The notes under the pieces are model-generated. The model had not been told where the DNA came from and did not search any database. It saw only the letters and a list, made by a program, of their open reading frames with translations. From positions 1 through 54,092 of the forward strand of contig JAEWJS010000019.1 of assembly GCA_023386495.1 (NCBI GenBank): a stretch of 54,092 bases of DNA, given 5' to 3'. The number at the start of each line of letters is the position of its first letter. Position 1 is the stretch's first letter. The stretch is from Bacillota bacterium (lineage in GTDB: Bacteria > Bacillota > Bacilli > Paenibacillales > Paenibacillaceae). Made by a program: the position numbers and the translations under genes. Below, piece by piece: positions 32,353 to 42,112 of the stretch.

Positions 32353-33249
32353 ATGACTACCGAAACCGCATCGGTCACGAATTACAATGAGCTGCCGCCG
32401 CAAACGAGCAGCGTTCGTCGATTTATTCGCGTATTAACGGCTCGCAAGGTTGTCGTGATTGCCATGCTTATTCTGGCGGTGACCATACTGGCCGCTCTCT
32501 TCGCGCCGCTCATAGCCCCATTCGATCCGTATAAACAGAATCTGTCACAGTCGCTGCATCAGCCGTCTTCCGAGCATCTGCTAGGCACGGATATGCTGGG
32601 AAGAGACGTGCTTAGCCGCATCATCTATGGCGCCAGGGTATCGCTGATCGTCGGGCTGGTTGTCGTCATCATTGCGGGCGTGCTGGGAATGTCGATTGGT
32701 CTGGTATCCGGTTACTTCGGCGGCAGGCTCGACTCGATCCTGATGCGATTAATGGACGCCATGATTGCCATTCCTATGATCGTACTCGCGATGGCGATCG
32801 GAGCGGTGCTGGGCGGCGGGATCGTCAATGTCATCATCGCGCTCGGGCTCGCGATCGTTCCTGCTTACGCAAGATTGATGCGCGGGCAGGTCTTGTCCGT
32901 GAAGCAATCGGATTACGTCGTTGCCGGGATGCTTACGGGAATCAGCAGCTTGAGGAACATGGTGGTGCACGTATTGCCGAACTGCATCTCGCCGCTGATC
33001 GTACTGATCACGATGAATCTGGGCATGGCCATACTGGCCGAAGCTGGCCTGAGCTTCCTGGGACTCGGCATCGTGCCTCCCGGCGCGTCATGGGGCTCGA
33101 TGGTGAATGACGGCTACAAGTATCTGCTGACCAACCCCGTGCTGTCCATGGCGCCGGGCGTCGCGATCATGATCGTGGTTCTGGCGTTCAACATCGTAGG
33201 GGATGCACTGCGCGATGCACTCGATCCAAGGCTTCGCGGAGCGGAATAA
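32353..33249 (+). CDS. ABC transporter permease 2 (DppC/OppC type)
   Basis: 298 residues. An N-terminal cytoplasmic stretch and first helix are followed by FAPLIAPFDPYKQNLSQSLHQPSSEHLLGTDMLGRDVLSRIIYGAR, the hallmark of DppC/OppC proteins. The EAA loop is SDYVVAGMLTGISSLRNMVVHVLPNCISPL. The start is ATG 32353, with AGGGGAG upstream and 13 bp after permease 1; the open frame begins earlier inside that gene. Works with permease 1 and the fused ATPase. Confidence 0.92.
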   Translation: MTTETASVTNYNELPPQTSSVRRFIRVLTARKVVVIAMLILAVTILAALFAPLIAPFDPYKQNLSQSLHQPSSEHLLGTDMLGRDVLSRIIYGARVSLIVGLVVVIIAGVLGMSIGLVSGYFGGRLDSILMRLMDAMIAIPMIVLAMAIGAVLGGGIVNVIIALGLAIVPAYARLMRGQVLSVKQSDYVVAGMLTGISSLRNMVVHVLPNCISPLIVLITMNLGMAILAEAGLSFLGLGIVPPGASWGSMVNDGYKYLLTNPVLSMAPGVAIMIVVLAFNIVGDALRDALDPRLRGAE

Positions 33250-33307
33250 CCCGTCTGCGCCCGCATGATTTGCACGATAACATTGCTTTCGGGAGGTAAC
33301 CCATACC

Positions 33308-35365
33308 ATGAACCATCTACTTGAAGTCAAAGATTTGAGGACTTATTTTTCCAGCGATGGTTCGACCATCAAGGCTGTTGACGGCGTCTCCTATCATATC
33401 GATGAAGGGGAAATCGTGGCCTTCGTCGGTGAAAGCGGTTCCGGCAAGTCGGTTACGCAATATTCCGGGCTGCAGCTGATCCCTACGCCTCCTGGCCGCA
33501 TCGTAGGCGGCAGCGTGTTCTTCGAAGGGGAAGACCTGCTGCAGCATAAGCCGAACAGCGAGAAGATGAGGGATGTCCGCGGCGGGAAAATCGGCGTCGT
33601 CTTCCAGGAGCCGATGACCTCGCTGAATCCTGTCATTACAGTCGGGAAGCAGATCGCCGAGTCGGTCATGATTCATCTGAATATGAACAAAGCAGATGCC
33701 AGGAAGCGTGCCATCGAATTGATCACGATGGTGGGGATCCCCGACGCGGAGCATCGCGTCGATTATTATCCGCATCAGTTCAGCGGCGGCATGCGGCAGC
33801 GCATCATGATCGCGATGGCCTTGTCCTGCAATCCGAAGCTGCTGATCGCCGATGAGGCCACAACGGCGCTCGATGTAACGACGCAGGCGCAGTTGCTGGA
33901 GATGATGAAGAACGTCGTCAAACAGACGAACACCTCGTTAATTCTCGTGACGCATAATCTAGGGATCGTAGCCCGATACGCGGAGCGCATCTTCGTCATG
34001 TATGCGGGCGGTATCGTGGAGTCGGGACCGACCAAGGAGATATTCAGCAATCCGAAGCACCCGTATACGATCGGACTCATGAAGGCCGTGCCGCGCTTGG
34101 ACGATCCGAAGGATCGGAAGCTGTTGTCCATTGAAGGCTCTCCGCCTAACTTGGCCAACAAGTCGGAGCAATGCGCCTTCCTGCCGCGCTGCCAATTCGC
34201 GACGGATGCTTGCCGAAGCAGGCCCGCTCCGCCGCTCGTGACTGTAGGGGCAGCGCATGAGGCTGCCTGTTATGAGAAGATCGAGAATTCGAGCGCGCTC
34301 ATCGGCAACGCCCAGATTGCTGCGGCGAAGAACGAGGTGTCCGTGTCGGCGGCCGAACCGATCGAGGCGGAGAAGACGCTGCTGCGCGAAGCGAAGGAAA
34401 CGATCTTGGAAGTCAATAATCTGAAGATGTACTTTCCCGTTACGAAGGGGCTGTTCAGCCGCAAGGTTGCCGATATCAAAGCGGTCGACGATGTTAGCTT
34501 CGATATTCGCAAAGGCGAGACGTTAGGGCTCGTCGGGGAGAGCGGCTGCGGCAAAACAACCGTAGCGAGGACGATTCTCCGGATGTATGAACCGACCGAC
34601 GGGCAGATCATGTTCCAAGGCCATGACATTACGCGAATGTCGCTTGCAAGAATGCGCCCGCTGCGGCGCGATATGCCGATGATCTTCCAGGATCCGTACA
34701 GCTCGCTTGACCCGAGGCAGACGGTCGCGGACATCGTCGGCGAGCCGCTGAAGGTGCATAAGCTGGTCAAGTCGCAGCGCGAATACGAAGAGCGGTTGGT
34801 CGAGCTGTTCGAGATGGTCGGATTGAACGCAAGCGTACGCAATCGGATGCCGCATGAATTCAGCGGCGGGCAGCGCCAGCGGATCGGAATCGCGCGCGCG
34901 CTGGCCAGCAATCCGTCCTTCGTCGTATGCGACGAAGCGATATCGGCGCTTGACGTATCGATCCAAGCGCAGATTATCAACCTGCTGGAGGACCTGCAGC
35001 GCAAGCTCGGATTAACGTATCTCTTCATTGCGCATGATCTCTCGGTCGTCCGCCACATCAGCGACCGCGTCGCGGTGATGTATCTCGGCAAGATCGTCGA
35101 GATCGCGGATTGGAGAACCTTGTACGAGAATCCGCAGCATCCGTATACGCAGATGCTGCTATCCGCAGTCCCGATTCCGGACCCGTTCATCGAAGAAACA
35201 CGGGAGCACATCGAGATCAGAGGCGAGGTTCCGAGTCTGCTCAATCGGCCGAAGGGCTGCAATTTCTCGAATCGCTGCCCGATGGCGACCCAGGAATGCA
35301 AGGAGATGGAACCGCCGCTGAAGTCGGTCGGCATCGACCACGGCGTAGCTTGTATCAAGGTGTAA
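33308..35365 (+). CDS. ABC transporter ATPase, DppD-DppF fusion
   Basis: 685 residues holding both nucleotide-binding domains of the importer in one chain. Domain 1 (1-330): Walker A GESGSGKS (41-48), signature FSGGMRQRI, Walker B LLIADEATTALD, and the C-terminal CAFLPRCQFATDACRSRPAP oligopeptide-transporter motif. Domain 2 (360-685): Walker A GESGCGKT near 411, FSGGQRQRI, FVVCDEAISALD, and CNFSNRCPMATQECKEMEPP. Both Cys-rich tails can bind a 4Fe-4S cluster, as in DppD-type proteins. Usually these are two genes; the fusion fixes a 1:1 ratio. Ribosome site GGGAGG upstream. Confidence 0.93.
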   Translation: MNHLLEVKDLRTYFSSDGSTIKAVDGVSYHIDEGEIVAFVGESGSGKSVTQYSGLQLIPTPPGRIVGGSVFFEGEDLLQHKPNSEKMRDVRGGKIGVVFQEPMTSLNPVITVGKQIAESVMIHLNMNKADARKRAIELITMVGIPDAEHRVDYYPHQFSGGMRQRIMIAMALSCNPKLLIADEATTALDVTTQAQLLEMMKNVVKQTNTSLILVTHNLGIVARYAERIFVMYAGGIVESGPTKEIFSNPKHPYTIGLMKAVPRLDDPKDRKLLSIEGSPPNLANKSEQCAFLPRCQFATDACRSRPAPPLVTVGAAHEAACYEKIENSSALIGNAQIAAAKNEVSVSAAEPIEAEKTLLREAKETILEVNNLKMYFPVTKGLFSRKVADIKAVDDVSFDIRKGETLGLVGESGCGKTTVARTILRMYEPTDGQIMFQGHDITRMSLARMRPLRRDMPMIFQDPYSSLDPRQTVADIVGEPLKVHKLVKSQREYEERLVELFEMVGLNASVRNRMPHEFSGGQRQRIGIARALASNPSFVVCDEAISALDVSIQAQIINLLEDLQRKLGLTYLFIAHDLSVVRHISDRVAVMYLGKIVEIADWRTLYENPQHPYTQMLLSAVPIPDPFIEETREHIEIRGEVPSLLNRPKGCNFSNRCPMATQECKEMEPPLKSVGIDHGVACIKV

Positions 35366-35388
35366 CTTAGACGAGGAGGATGCAGCAG

Positions 35389-36933
35389 ATGGCTTACCGG
35401 AGGAATGTATCATCCGTCATACTGTTGATTGCCTGTAGTGTACTCTTATTAGCGGGTTGCACGGACCGTTCCGGTTCCGGCGGGTCATTCTCGGTAGCGG
35501 TATCCGATGACGCGGTGATTCTGGGCAATCCGCCGACCGTCATGAATCAAGCCGATCCCGATCGAGCGGCTCCCGCGGTCGAAAGATTGTTCCGGAGAGA
35601 TCGGCAAGGCGAGCCTATTCCGTACCTGGCAGATAGCTATCAGGTATCGGACGACAACCTGTCCATCACGATCGAATTGAAGCAGGGGATTAAGTTCCAT
35701 GACGGCTCGGACTTCAATAGCGAGGTCGCGAAGTGGAATCTGGACCGTTATAAGGCGACAGAACGAGCGGAGCTGGCGAAGGTGCAATCGGTAGAGACGG
35801 CAGGCGATTATACGATCGTGCTCCGCTTGACCGAATACGACGGGCTGCTGCTCCAGTACTTGTCGGCCATTCCCGGCATGATGGTGTCGAAGCAGGCGGT
35901 CGAGGCGAACGGGGAAGAATGGGCGGAGACGAATCCCGTAGGCACGGGCGCTTACCGGTTTGTCCAATGGGATCGCGACCAGCGAATCGTCTACGAAGCA
36001 TTCGACGAGTACTGGCAAGGCAAGCCGAAGCTGGATGAACTCGTCATCGAGGTCATCGCCGACCCGTTCGCCCAGAAGGCATCCCTGGAAACCGGCGAGA
36101 TCGATGCGATCATGAACATCGGTCCGAAGGATGCAAGCGAGCTGAAGCAGAAGGACAAGATACAAGTGAACACCTCTGATTTGGCGGCGTCCGCACTCGG
36201 CCTGCTGCCTGACAGCGCGAATCCGGACTCCGTCTATGCGGATCTTAAGGTTCGTCAGGCAATCTGGCATGCCATCGATTTTGTGGCGATTGCCGATACG
36301 CTCGGCTTCGGCTATCACGAGTCGACGTTCCAGCTCGCGACACAGGGGAGCGGCGCCTACAACCCGGATGTGCAAGGGTACCCGTATGATCCGAACGCAG
36401 CGAAGGCGCTGCTCAAGGAAGCCGGTTATGAGGCGGGATTCGCGACCACGCTGTACGGGCAAAATTTGCCCGCCTACTCCGATATTCTAACGGCCGTACA
36501 GGGCTATCTGAAGGAAGTCGGCATCGAAGCCAAGGTCGAGCTGGTCGACCAGGGCAAATATTTCGAGATGCTGACCGGCGGCCCTGAGAAGGGCGGCTGG
36601 AAGGACGGCATGACGATCGTCCCGTTCACGATCGTTCCGAATGAGCTGGGTGCTTATTCCCGATTATTAGGGCCAGGGGTATCCGCGGCGAGGCTGCCTG
36701 TGTTGTACAACTCCGAAGAACTGCAAGGCTTGATCGGCGAGGCGTCGAAGGAGGCTGACCCGGAGAAGAGGAAGGCGCTGATCCATCAGATGCAGAAGAC
36801 AGCCACGGACGAGCATGCCACGCTGTTCTGGATCTACGCGTCGAAAAACATTTCGGCGGCGCAATCTTACGTGAAGGGCGCCAACTTCAGCACCCCGCAG
36901 TGGACGCCTGAGCAAATCTCGTTGGAGGATTAA
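35389..36933 (+). CDS. ABC transporter solute-binding lipoprotein 2 (SBP_bac_5)
   Basis: 514 residues. Signal peptide ends in LLLAGC, a clear lipobox. The family 5 fold shows ELKQGIKFHDGSDFNSEVAKWNLDRYKA, NPVGTGAYRFVQWDRDQRIVYEAFDEYW and KVRQAIWHAIDFVAIADTLGFG. It is encoded directly behind the permeases and ATPase, so it is the cognate receptor. The two other receptors in the window (21749, 43358) resemble it and may share the transporter. The start is ATG 35389, 9 bases after GAGGAGG; an ATG at 35380 touches that site. Its TAA is immediately followed by the next ATG. Confidence 0.92.
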   Translation: MAYRRNVSSVILLIACSVLLLAGCTDRSGSGGSFSVAVSDDAVILGNPPTVMNQADPDRAAPAVERLFRRDRQGEPIPYLADSYQVSDDNLSITIELKQGIKFHDGSDFNSEVAKWNLDRYKATERAELAKVQSVETAGDYTIVLRLTEYDGLLLQYLSAIPGMMVSKQAVEANGEEWAETNPVGTGAYRFVQWDRDQRIVYEAFDEYWQGKPKLDELVIEVIADPFAQKASLETGEIDAIMNIGPKDASELKQKDKIQVNTSDLAASALGLLPDSANPDSVYADLKVRQAIWHAIDFVAIADTLGFGYHESTFQLATQGSGAYNPDVQGYPYDPNAAKALLKEAGYEAGFATTLYGQNLPAYSDILTAVQGYLKEVGIEAKVELVDQGKYFEMLTGGPEKGGWKDGMTIVPFTIVPNELGAYSRLLGPGVSAARLPVLYNSEELQGLIGEASKEADPEKRKALIHQMQKTATDEHATLFWIYASKNISAAQSYVKGANFSTPQWTPEQISLED

Positions 36934-38310
36934 ATGAACCCGATATCCGAACGAATCGCAGCGTTCATCGCGAAGACCCGCTACGAGGATCTCCCTCCGA
37001 TGGCGATTGAAACGGCGAAGAAAAGCCTGTTGGACGCGTTAGGGGTCATGCTCGCGGCAACGACCTTGGGCGACGGCTGCGGGCCGCTCTTGAAGCTAGC
37101 TACTGCGAATGAAGGGATTCCTGCCAGTACTATTATCGGAATCGGCGTGAAGCGGCCTGCACATATGGCCGCTTTCGCCAATGGGGCGCTCGCGCATGCG
37201 TTAGACTTCGAGGATACGCATGACCGCGCCTTCGTCCATTCCAATGCGGCGACGATCCCTGCCGCGCTTGCCGTTGCCGAAGCATCCGGCAATGTCGACG
37301 GCAAGCAGCTCTTGACGGCGATTGCCCTGGGAAGCGAGCTCGTCTGCCGCTTAGGGCTGTCGATCAAGGACAATCTGCTCGAGGCCGGGTGGTATATGCC
37401 GCCGATCTTCGGCGCTTTCGGCGCGGCGGCAGCGGCAGGCAAAGTCATGGACTTGACGTCGAAGCAGCTGCTGGATGCCTTCTCCTTAACGCTATGCCAG
37501 GCTACCTGCAGCGCGGAGCTTACGCAGAATCCCCAATCGGTCATTCGATCGGTTCGGGACGCGTTCGCTGCCCAAGCCGGCGTCCTGTCGGCGCAGCTGG
37601 CGAAGGATGGCGTCACCGGCTTCGAGCAGCCGTTCGAGGGCAAGCTTGGCTTCTTCCATGCCTATGCCAAGGGCAATTACGATGCGGAAGCCATGATCGG
37701 CGGCTTGGGCTCCGATTACGAGATGGCCCGCGTCAGCTTCAAGGCCTGGCCGAGCTGCAGAGGCACGCATCCTTATATTGAAGGCGCGCTCCAGATGATG
37801 CAGGCGAACGGCCTTCGTGCCGCGGATATTACCGGTATCCGGACCGTGGTGAGTCCGGTGAACCGCATGCTGTGCGAGCCGCTCGAAGCGAAGCGGCGTC
37901 CCAGCACGCCGATCAATGCGAAATTCAGCGTGCCGTATGCGATGGCTGCCGCGATTCACCATGGAACGGTCAGCCTGGAGCATTTTCAACCCGAAGCGCT
38001 TGCGGATCCGGAAGTATGCCGGATTGCGGCATTGGTCGACTATGAGGTCGATACCGCAATGGGACTGAAATACACCTTGCGCGGTTACACGGAGATTCAC
38101 GCGAAGGATCAAGTGTTCCGTGCGGTCGTGGACGCCCCGTACGGCGACCCGGCGAACCCGCTTAGCATGGAAGACCTGATTGCCAAGTTCAAGTCATGTG
38201 CACGTCTCAGCGCAAGCCCGATGTCAGATGAGCAGCTGGATCGAATCGTGGACATGGTGTTCCATGTGGAAGATGTTCAGCATGTCGAAGCGTTAACAGC
38301 CTTGTTGTAA
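36934..38310 (+). CDS. MmgE/PrpD family protein
   Basis: 458 residues, typical length of the MmgE/PrpD family. This family includes 2-methylcitrate dehydratase, cis-aconitate decarboxylase and epimerases of small dicarboxylates. The N-terminal helical domain begins RIAAFIAKTRYEDLPPMAIETAKKSLLDALGVMLA. The conserved active-site region is NGALAHALDFEDTHDRAFVHSNAATIPAALAVAE (about 88-121), followed by SFKAWPSCRGTHPYIEGALQM. It starts on the base after the lipoprotein stop. It probably acts on a hydroxy- or unsaturated dicarboxylic acid from the pathway; the exact reaction cannot be read from sequence. No PrpC/PrpB genes accompany it, which weakens a methylcitrate role. Confidence 0.85.
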   Translation: MNPISERIAAFIAKTRYEDLPPMAIETAKKSLLDALGVMLAATTLGDGCGPLLKLATANEGIPASTIIGIGVKRPAHMAAFANGALAHALDFEDTHDRAFVHSNAATIPAALAVAEASGNVDGKQLLTAIALGSELVCRLGLSIKDNLLEAGWYMPPIFGAFGAAAAAGKVMDLTSKQLLDAFSLTLCQATCSAELTQNPQSVIRSVRDAFAAQAGVLSAQLAKDGVTGFEQPFEGKLGFFHAYAKGNYDAEAMIGGLGSDYEMARVSFKAWPSCRGTHPYIEGALQMMQANGLRAADITGIRTVVSPVNRMLCEPLEAKRRPSTPINAKFSVPYAMAAAIHHGTVSLEHFQPEALADPEVCRIAALVDYEVDTAMGLKYTLRGYTEIHAKDQVFRAVVDAPYGDPANPLSMEDLIAKFKSCARLSASPMSDEQLDRIVDMVFHVEDVQHVEALTALL

Positions 38311-38336
38311 GCAGACCAACATGAGGAGGGAGCAAG

Positions 38337-39773
38337 ATGACTGCACCACTCGTTCATACCCAGTACGGGCAATTGCAAGGCGACACAGAGGGAAGCGTAT
38401 GCGTCTGGCGGGGGGTCCCGTACGCTAGACCGCCGGTCGGACCGTTGCGCTTCAGACCGGCGCAGCCGCCGGAATCTTGGTCGGGCATACGGGAGGCCAA
38501 GCAATTCGCGCCGCGGGCGATGCAGCCGTTGTTATGGGGGAATCAAGCGGCGCCAGAGGGATATAGCGAGGATTGTCTCTATCTCAACATCTGGTCGCCT
38601 GCGCCCGACGACAAGCGACGTCCTGTTCTCTTCTGGATTCACGGCGGGTTCTTCACGGTCGGGTCCGGCTCCGATCCCCGGTTCAATGGCGCTGCCATGG
38701 CCGAACGCCATGATGTCGTCGTAGTGACGATCAATTACCGGCTCGGTCCGTTCGGCTTCCTGCAGCTGCGGGAGGTCGGAGGCGAGGAATATGCGGCCTC
38801 CGGCAATTGCGGCATGCTGGATCAGGTGACGGCGTTAACCTGGGTTCGGGAGAACATCGCCGCCTTCGGCGGCGACCCGGATTGCGTCACGATATTCGGG
38901 CAATCGGCGGGCGGCAGGAGCGTCGGCCTGCTGCTGTCCATGCCTTCGGCACGCGGACTGTTCCACAGGGCTGTTATCCATAGCGGCGGGATCCGGACGA
39001 TCGGCACGGCGGACAATGCCGCCAAGCTGGCTCAGGCGATGCTGGATAGGCTGAACATTACGCGCGATAACCTATCCGCCTTGCATGATATTCCTGCCAA
39101 TGCCATTCTCGAAGCGGCGCCGAAGCCGAGCGCAGGCAGCGGGATGGAGCCCAATATCGATGGCGCATATTTGCCTTGCATGCCGCTTGAAGCGATTGCA
39201 GCGGGGGAAGCGGCAGGCATTCCGGTTATGGCCGGCTATACGCTGCATGACTTTACGCGCAGCTTCGAACCCGGCTGGGCGCAGATGAGCGATGAGGAGA
39301 TCCAGACATTCTTCCGTCATAAGATCGGGCCGATCTGGGATGAGGTTGCGCCTTACTACCTGGCACAGCCAGGTGAACATATCGTGGATAAGCTGATTCC
39401 GCTGCTCATTCGCAATGAATTCATAGCGCCTGCTACCCGCGTATGCGAGATACTAGCGGAGCATGGCAGCCAATCTTGGCTGTATCGCTATGATCATCTG
39501 GATCCCGAGTCCGGTCTCGCTACCCACGGTTCGGAGCTCCCGTATATTTTCCGCACAATGGAGGATCAGGACGGACAATCGATGGCGGATCAGATGAGCG
39601 CGACTTGGGCGGCATTCGCGCGGCATGGCGATCCGAACAATGGGCAGATTCCCGAATGGCCGGCCTATGACTTGATTCATCGGCCAACGATGATATTCAA
39701 CCGGAGCAGCCGCTTGGAAGCGGACGTCGACCGTGACATCCGCGTGATCTGGGAGAAGGCGGAATGCAGATGA
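38337..39773 (+). CDS. Type-B carboxylesterase 2
   Basis: 478 residues, paralogue of the esterase at 20281 (shared GTLRG/GQLQG start, GVPYARPPVG, SEDCLYLNIWSP, FTVGSGSDP, AFGGDPD). The nucleophile is Ser190, here in FGQSAGGRS rather than FGESAG, and the oxyanion loop reads HGGFF rather than HGGGF. The histidine lies in ATHGSELPYIF. No signal peptide, so it acts in the cytoplasm on imported esters. The two small active-site changes hint at a different acyl or alcohol preference. GGAGGGAGC precedes the ATG. The last codons overlap the next gene. Confidence 0.92.
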   Translation: MTAPLVHTQYGQLQGDTEGSVCVWRGVPYARPPVGPLRFRPAQPPESWSGIREAKQFAPRAMQPLLWGNQAAPEGYSEDCLYLNIWSPAPDDKRRPVLFWIHGGFFTVGSGSDPRFNGAAMAERHDVVVVTINYRLGPFGFLQLREVGGEEYAASGNCGMLDQVTALTWVRENIAAFGGDPDCVTIFGQSAGGRSVGLLLSMPSARGLFHRAVIHSGGIRTIGTADNAAKLAQAMLDRLNITRDNLSALHDIPANAILEAAPKPSAGSGMEPNIDGAYLPCMPLEAIAAGEAAGIPVMAGYTLHDFTRSFEPGWAQMSDEEIQTFFRHKIGPIWDEVAPYYLAQPGEHIVDKLIPLLIRNEFIAPATRVCEILAEHGSQSWLYRYDHLDPESGLATHGSELPYIFRTMEDQDGQSMADQMSATWAAFARHGDPNNGQIPEWPAYDLIHRPTMIFNRSSRLEADVDRDIRVIWEKAECR

Positions 39774-40888
39774 ACGATGCCATCACGTTCATCGCAGTCG
39801 GCGACGTCGGCCCGAATCGCGAGGAGCCGTTCTCGATCTTCCAACATACGGCGCAGTACATAGCGCGCAGCGATCTTGCGTTCTGCCAGCTGGAGCCGGC
39901 ATTATCCCGGAGCGGCACGCCGCTGCCGCAAGCCAGACTTCCGATGCGCGCCGATCCTAGCGGCGCCGAAGCGATCGCAAGGGCGGGCTTCGACGTGGTC
40001 TCCTTCGCCAGCAACCATTGCATGGACTGGGGGAGAGAAGCCTTCGAGGACACCATCGCCGCGTTAGCCGAGGCTAACCTGAAGGTTGTCGGCGCAGGCA
40101 GCGACATTCGCGAAGCAAGGGCGCCCATGATCGCGCAAGTCAGAGACAATGCCGCCAAGGTTGCCTTCTTGGCCTACAATTCGATTCTGCCCCAAGGCTA
40201 TTGGGCGACGGCCGACCGTCCGGGCTGCGCTCCGCTGCGCGCGCACACGGTGTATGAACCGATCGAGCACGACCAGCCCGGTACGCCTTGCCGCATTCAT
40301 ACCTACGCGCATCGCGGGGATCTGCAAGGCATGCTGGACGACATTCGGCAAGCGAAGGCGCAGTCGGATGTCGTGATCGTCTCCATGCATTGGGGCATTC
40401 ACTTTGTCCCGGCAGTCCTTGCCGATTATCAGCGGGAGTTGGCTTATGCTGCCATCGATGCCGGGGCGGACCTGATTCTCGGCCACCATCCCCATATCCT
40501 GAAGGGAATCGAGGTCTACCGCGGCAAGGCGATCTTCTACAGCCTTGCTAACTTCGCGCTCGAATCTCCTTTCTCGTTCGCGGACAATCTCGAGGATAAG
40601 CCTTCCCATCGGGAGATTACGGCATTGAATCCGGATTTCAAGCGGGGAGGCAAAGCGCTGCCACCTGACTCGTTCAAGAGCATCATGGTCAAATGCCTGA
40701 TCAATCCCGAAGGCATTCAGCAGGTTGCGATTCTGCCGGTCATGATCGACGCGCAATTTGATCCGCATATCCTGCAAGCGGATGATCCGCGATTCGCCGA
40801 GGTTCATGCTTATCTGAAGCAAATTTCCGAGGAGCAAGGGTTGCCTTGGGAGGCTTCGGTTCAGGGAGATGAAATTCGGTTGCTCTAG
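39764..40888 (+). CDS. CapA-family metalloprotein 2 (divergent)
   Basis: 374 residues, CapA/PGA_cap fold: FIAVGDVGPN, FCQLEPALS, SFASNHCMDWG, VSMHWGIHFVP and ILGHHPHILKG. It keeps the usual HWG motif and is clearly more distant from CapA 1 and 3 than those are from each other. No signal or membrane anchor. The start ATG 39764 has GGAG 8 bases ahead and overlaps the esterase 2 stop; ATG 39770 is an alternative. Its tight coupling to an esterase and an MFS gene suggests a role in catabolism or detoxification, not capsule export. The actual substrate is unknown. Confidence 0.8.
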   Translation: MQMNDAITFIAVGDVGPNREEPFSIFQHTAQYIARSDLAFCQLEPALSRSGTPLPQARLPMRADPSGAEAIARAGFDVVSFASNHCMDWGREAFEDTIAALAEANLKVVGAGSDIREARAPMIAQVRDNAAKVAFLAYNSILPQGYWATADRPGCAPLRAHTVYEPIEHDQPGTPCRIHTYAHRGDLQGMLDDIRQAKAQSDVVIVSMHWGIHFVPAVLADYQRELAYAAIDAGADLILGHHPHILKGIEVYRGKAIFYSLANFALESPFSFADNLEDKPSHREITALNPDFKRGGKALPPDSFKSIMVKCLINPEGIQQVAILPVMIDAQFDPHILQADDPRFAEVHAYLKQISEEQGLPWEASVQGDEIRLL

Positions 40889-40897
40889 GAGGGGAAC

Positions 40898-42112
40898 ATG
40901 AGAGACTCGGAGACAGCAGGCGGACCCCGGAAAATATGGAACGCTAACTTCGTCATCATGATGCTGACCAACTTTTTTGTCGTGAACAGCTACTTAAGCT
41001 TGACGCCGATCTTTCCGATCTATGTCGAGCAGTTCGGCTATACGCAAGATATCGTCGGCATCGTCACCGGCATGTTCATCGTCACGGCGATGCTGTCCCG
41101 ACCGTTCGCCGGGAAGGTGCTGGATACGGGGCATCGCAAGGATACCTATCTGACTGGTCAGCTCATCTCGATAACCGCGATTATGATGTACGCGTTTGCC
41201 GATTCTGCCCTGTCGCTGTCGCTGCTCAGATTGCTGCACGGCATCGGCATCGGCATCGTGACGACGGCGGCCAATACGATCGCGGTCGAATTCATTCCCA
41301 AGGACAGAATGAGCGAAGGGGTCGGTTATTTCGGCTTAGGCACGGTGTTATCGATGGCCATGGCGCCGAACATGGGGCTCTATCTCATCCATCTATTCGA
41401 CTATCAAGCCGCGTTCTTCGCTGCGGCAGGGATGTGCGCGGTTGGCGGCATCCTGGGCCTGCTCGTTCGCTATGAGCCGCGGACAGAGCAGCATAGCATC
41501 CGGGCAGCATTCAGCAGCAAGCTGGACCTGGTCGAGAAGTCTGCCATTAAGCCCGCGGTCGTGGGCAGCTTCGCAGGCATCACGTTCGGCGTGACCTCCA
41601 GCTATATCGCAGCCTACGGACTGGAGAGAGACGTCGAGCATGTCGGATTATTCTTCACGGTATTCGCGCTGCTCGTCGTGTTCTCCAGACCTGCAGCCGG
41701 GCTATTGGCCGACCGCAAGGGCTACGGATACGCCGTGATCCCCGGGATTAGCCTGCAAATGTTGGCCATGGTGATCTTATTCTTGGCAGACTCCTTATTC
41801 CTCTTTCTGCTCGCGGCAGCCGTGCTCGGCATCGGCAGCGGGGCGACGCAGAGCACGCTCACCGCGATGGCGGTTCAGCAGGTTGCGCCTCAGCGGCGCG
41901 GCGCGGCTGTCAGCACCTTCTATCTGGGGCTTGATCTGGCTGCAGGCTTGGGCCCGATGCTCGGCGGGGTCACAGCCCGTTATGCGGGTTATTCGCACAT
42001 GTATCTATTCTCCGTCATCCCGGTACTGATCGCCTTGTTGGTGTTTATATTCGCAGGGCGCAACAGACCGAGTAGGAAAGGAAGGTTGGCGAATGGGCAA
42101 ACATTCGATTGA
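40898..42112 (+). CDS. MFS transporter
   Basis: 404 residues with twelve predicted helices in two halves. The N-half carries GMFIVTAMLSRPFAGKVLDTGHRK, the loop 2-3 motif A equivalent, and LLHGIGIGIVTTAANTIAVEFIP. The C-half repeats it as VVFSRPAAGLLADRKGYG. This layout fits the MDR/YfkL-like drug and metabolite exporters, though direction and substrate are unproven. It may export an intermediate or take up a product. GGAGGGG lies upstream of the ATG; the 3' end overlaps CapA 3 by 20 bp. Confidence 0.88.
   Translation: MRDSETAGGPRKIWNANFVIMMLTNFFVVNSYLSLTPIFPIYVEQFGYTQDIVGIVTGMFIVTAMLSRPFAGKVLDTGHRKDTYLTGQLISITAIMMYAFADSALSLSLLRLLHGIGIGIVTTAANTIAVEFIPKDRMSEGVGYFGLGTVLSMAMAPNMGLYLIHLFDYQAAFFAAAGMCAVGGILGLLVRYEPRTEQHSIRAAFSSKLDLVEKSAIKPAVVGSFAGITFGVTSSYIAAYGLERDVEHVGLFFTVFALLVVFSRPAAGLLADRKGYGYAVIPGISLQMLAMVILFLADSLFLFLLAAAVLGIGSGATQSTLTAMAVQQVAPQRRGAAVSTFYLGLDLAAGLGPMLGGVTARYAGYSHMYLFSVIPVLIALLVFIFAGRNRPSRKGRLANGQTFD

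Noticed and set aside
36934..38310. Methylcitrate cycle
   Set aside because: There is a MmgE/PrpD protein but no citrate synthase-like or methylisocitrate lyase gene in the window.
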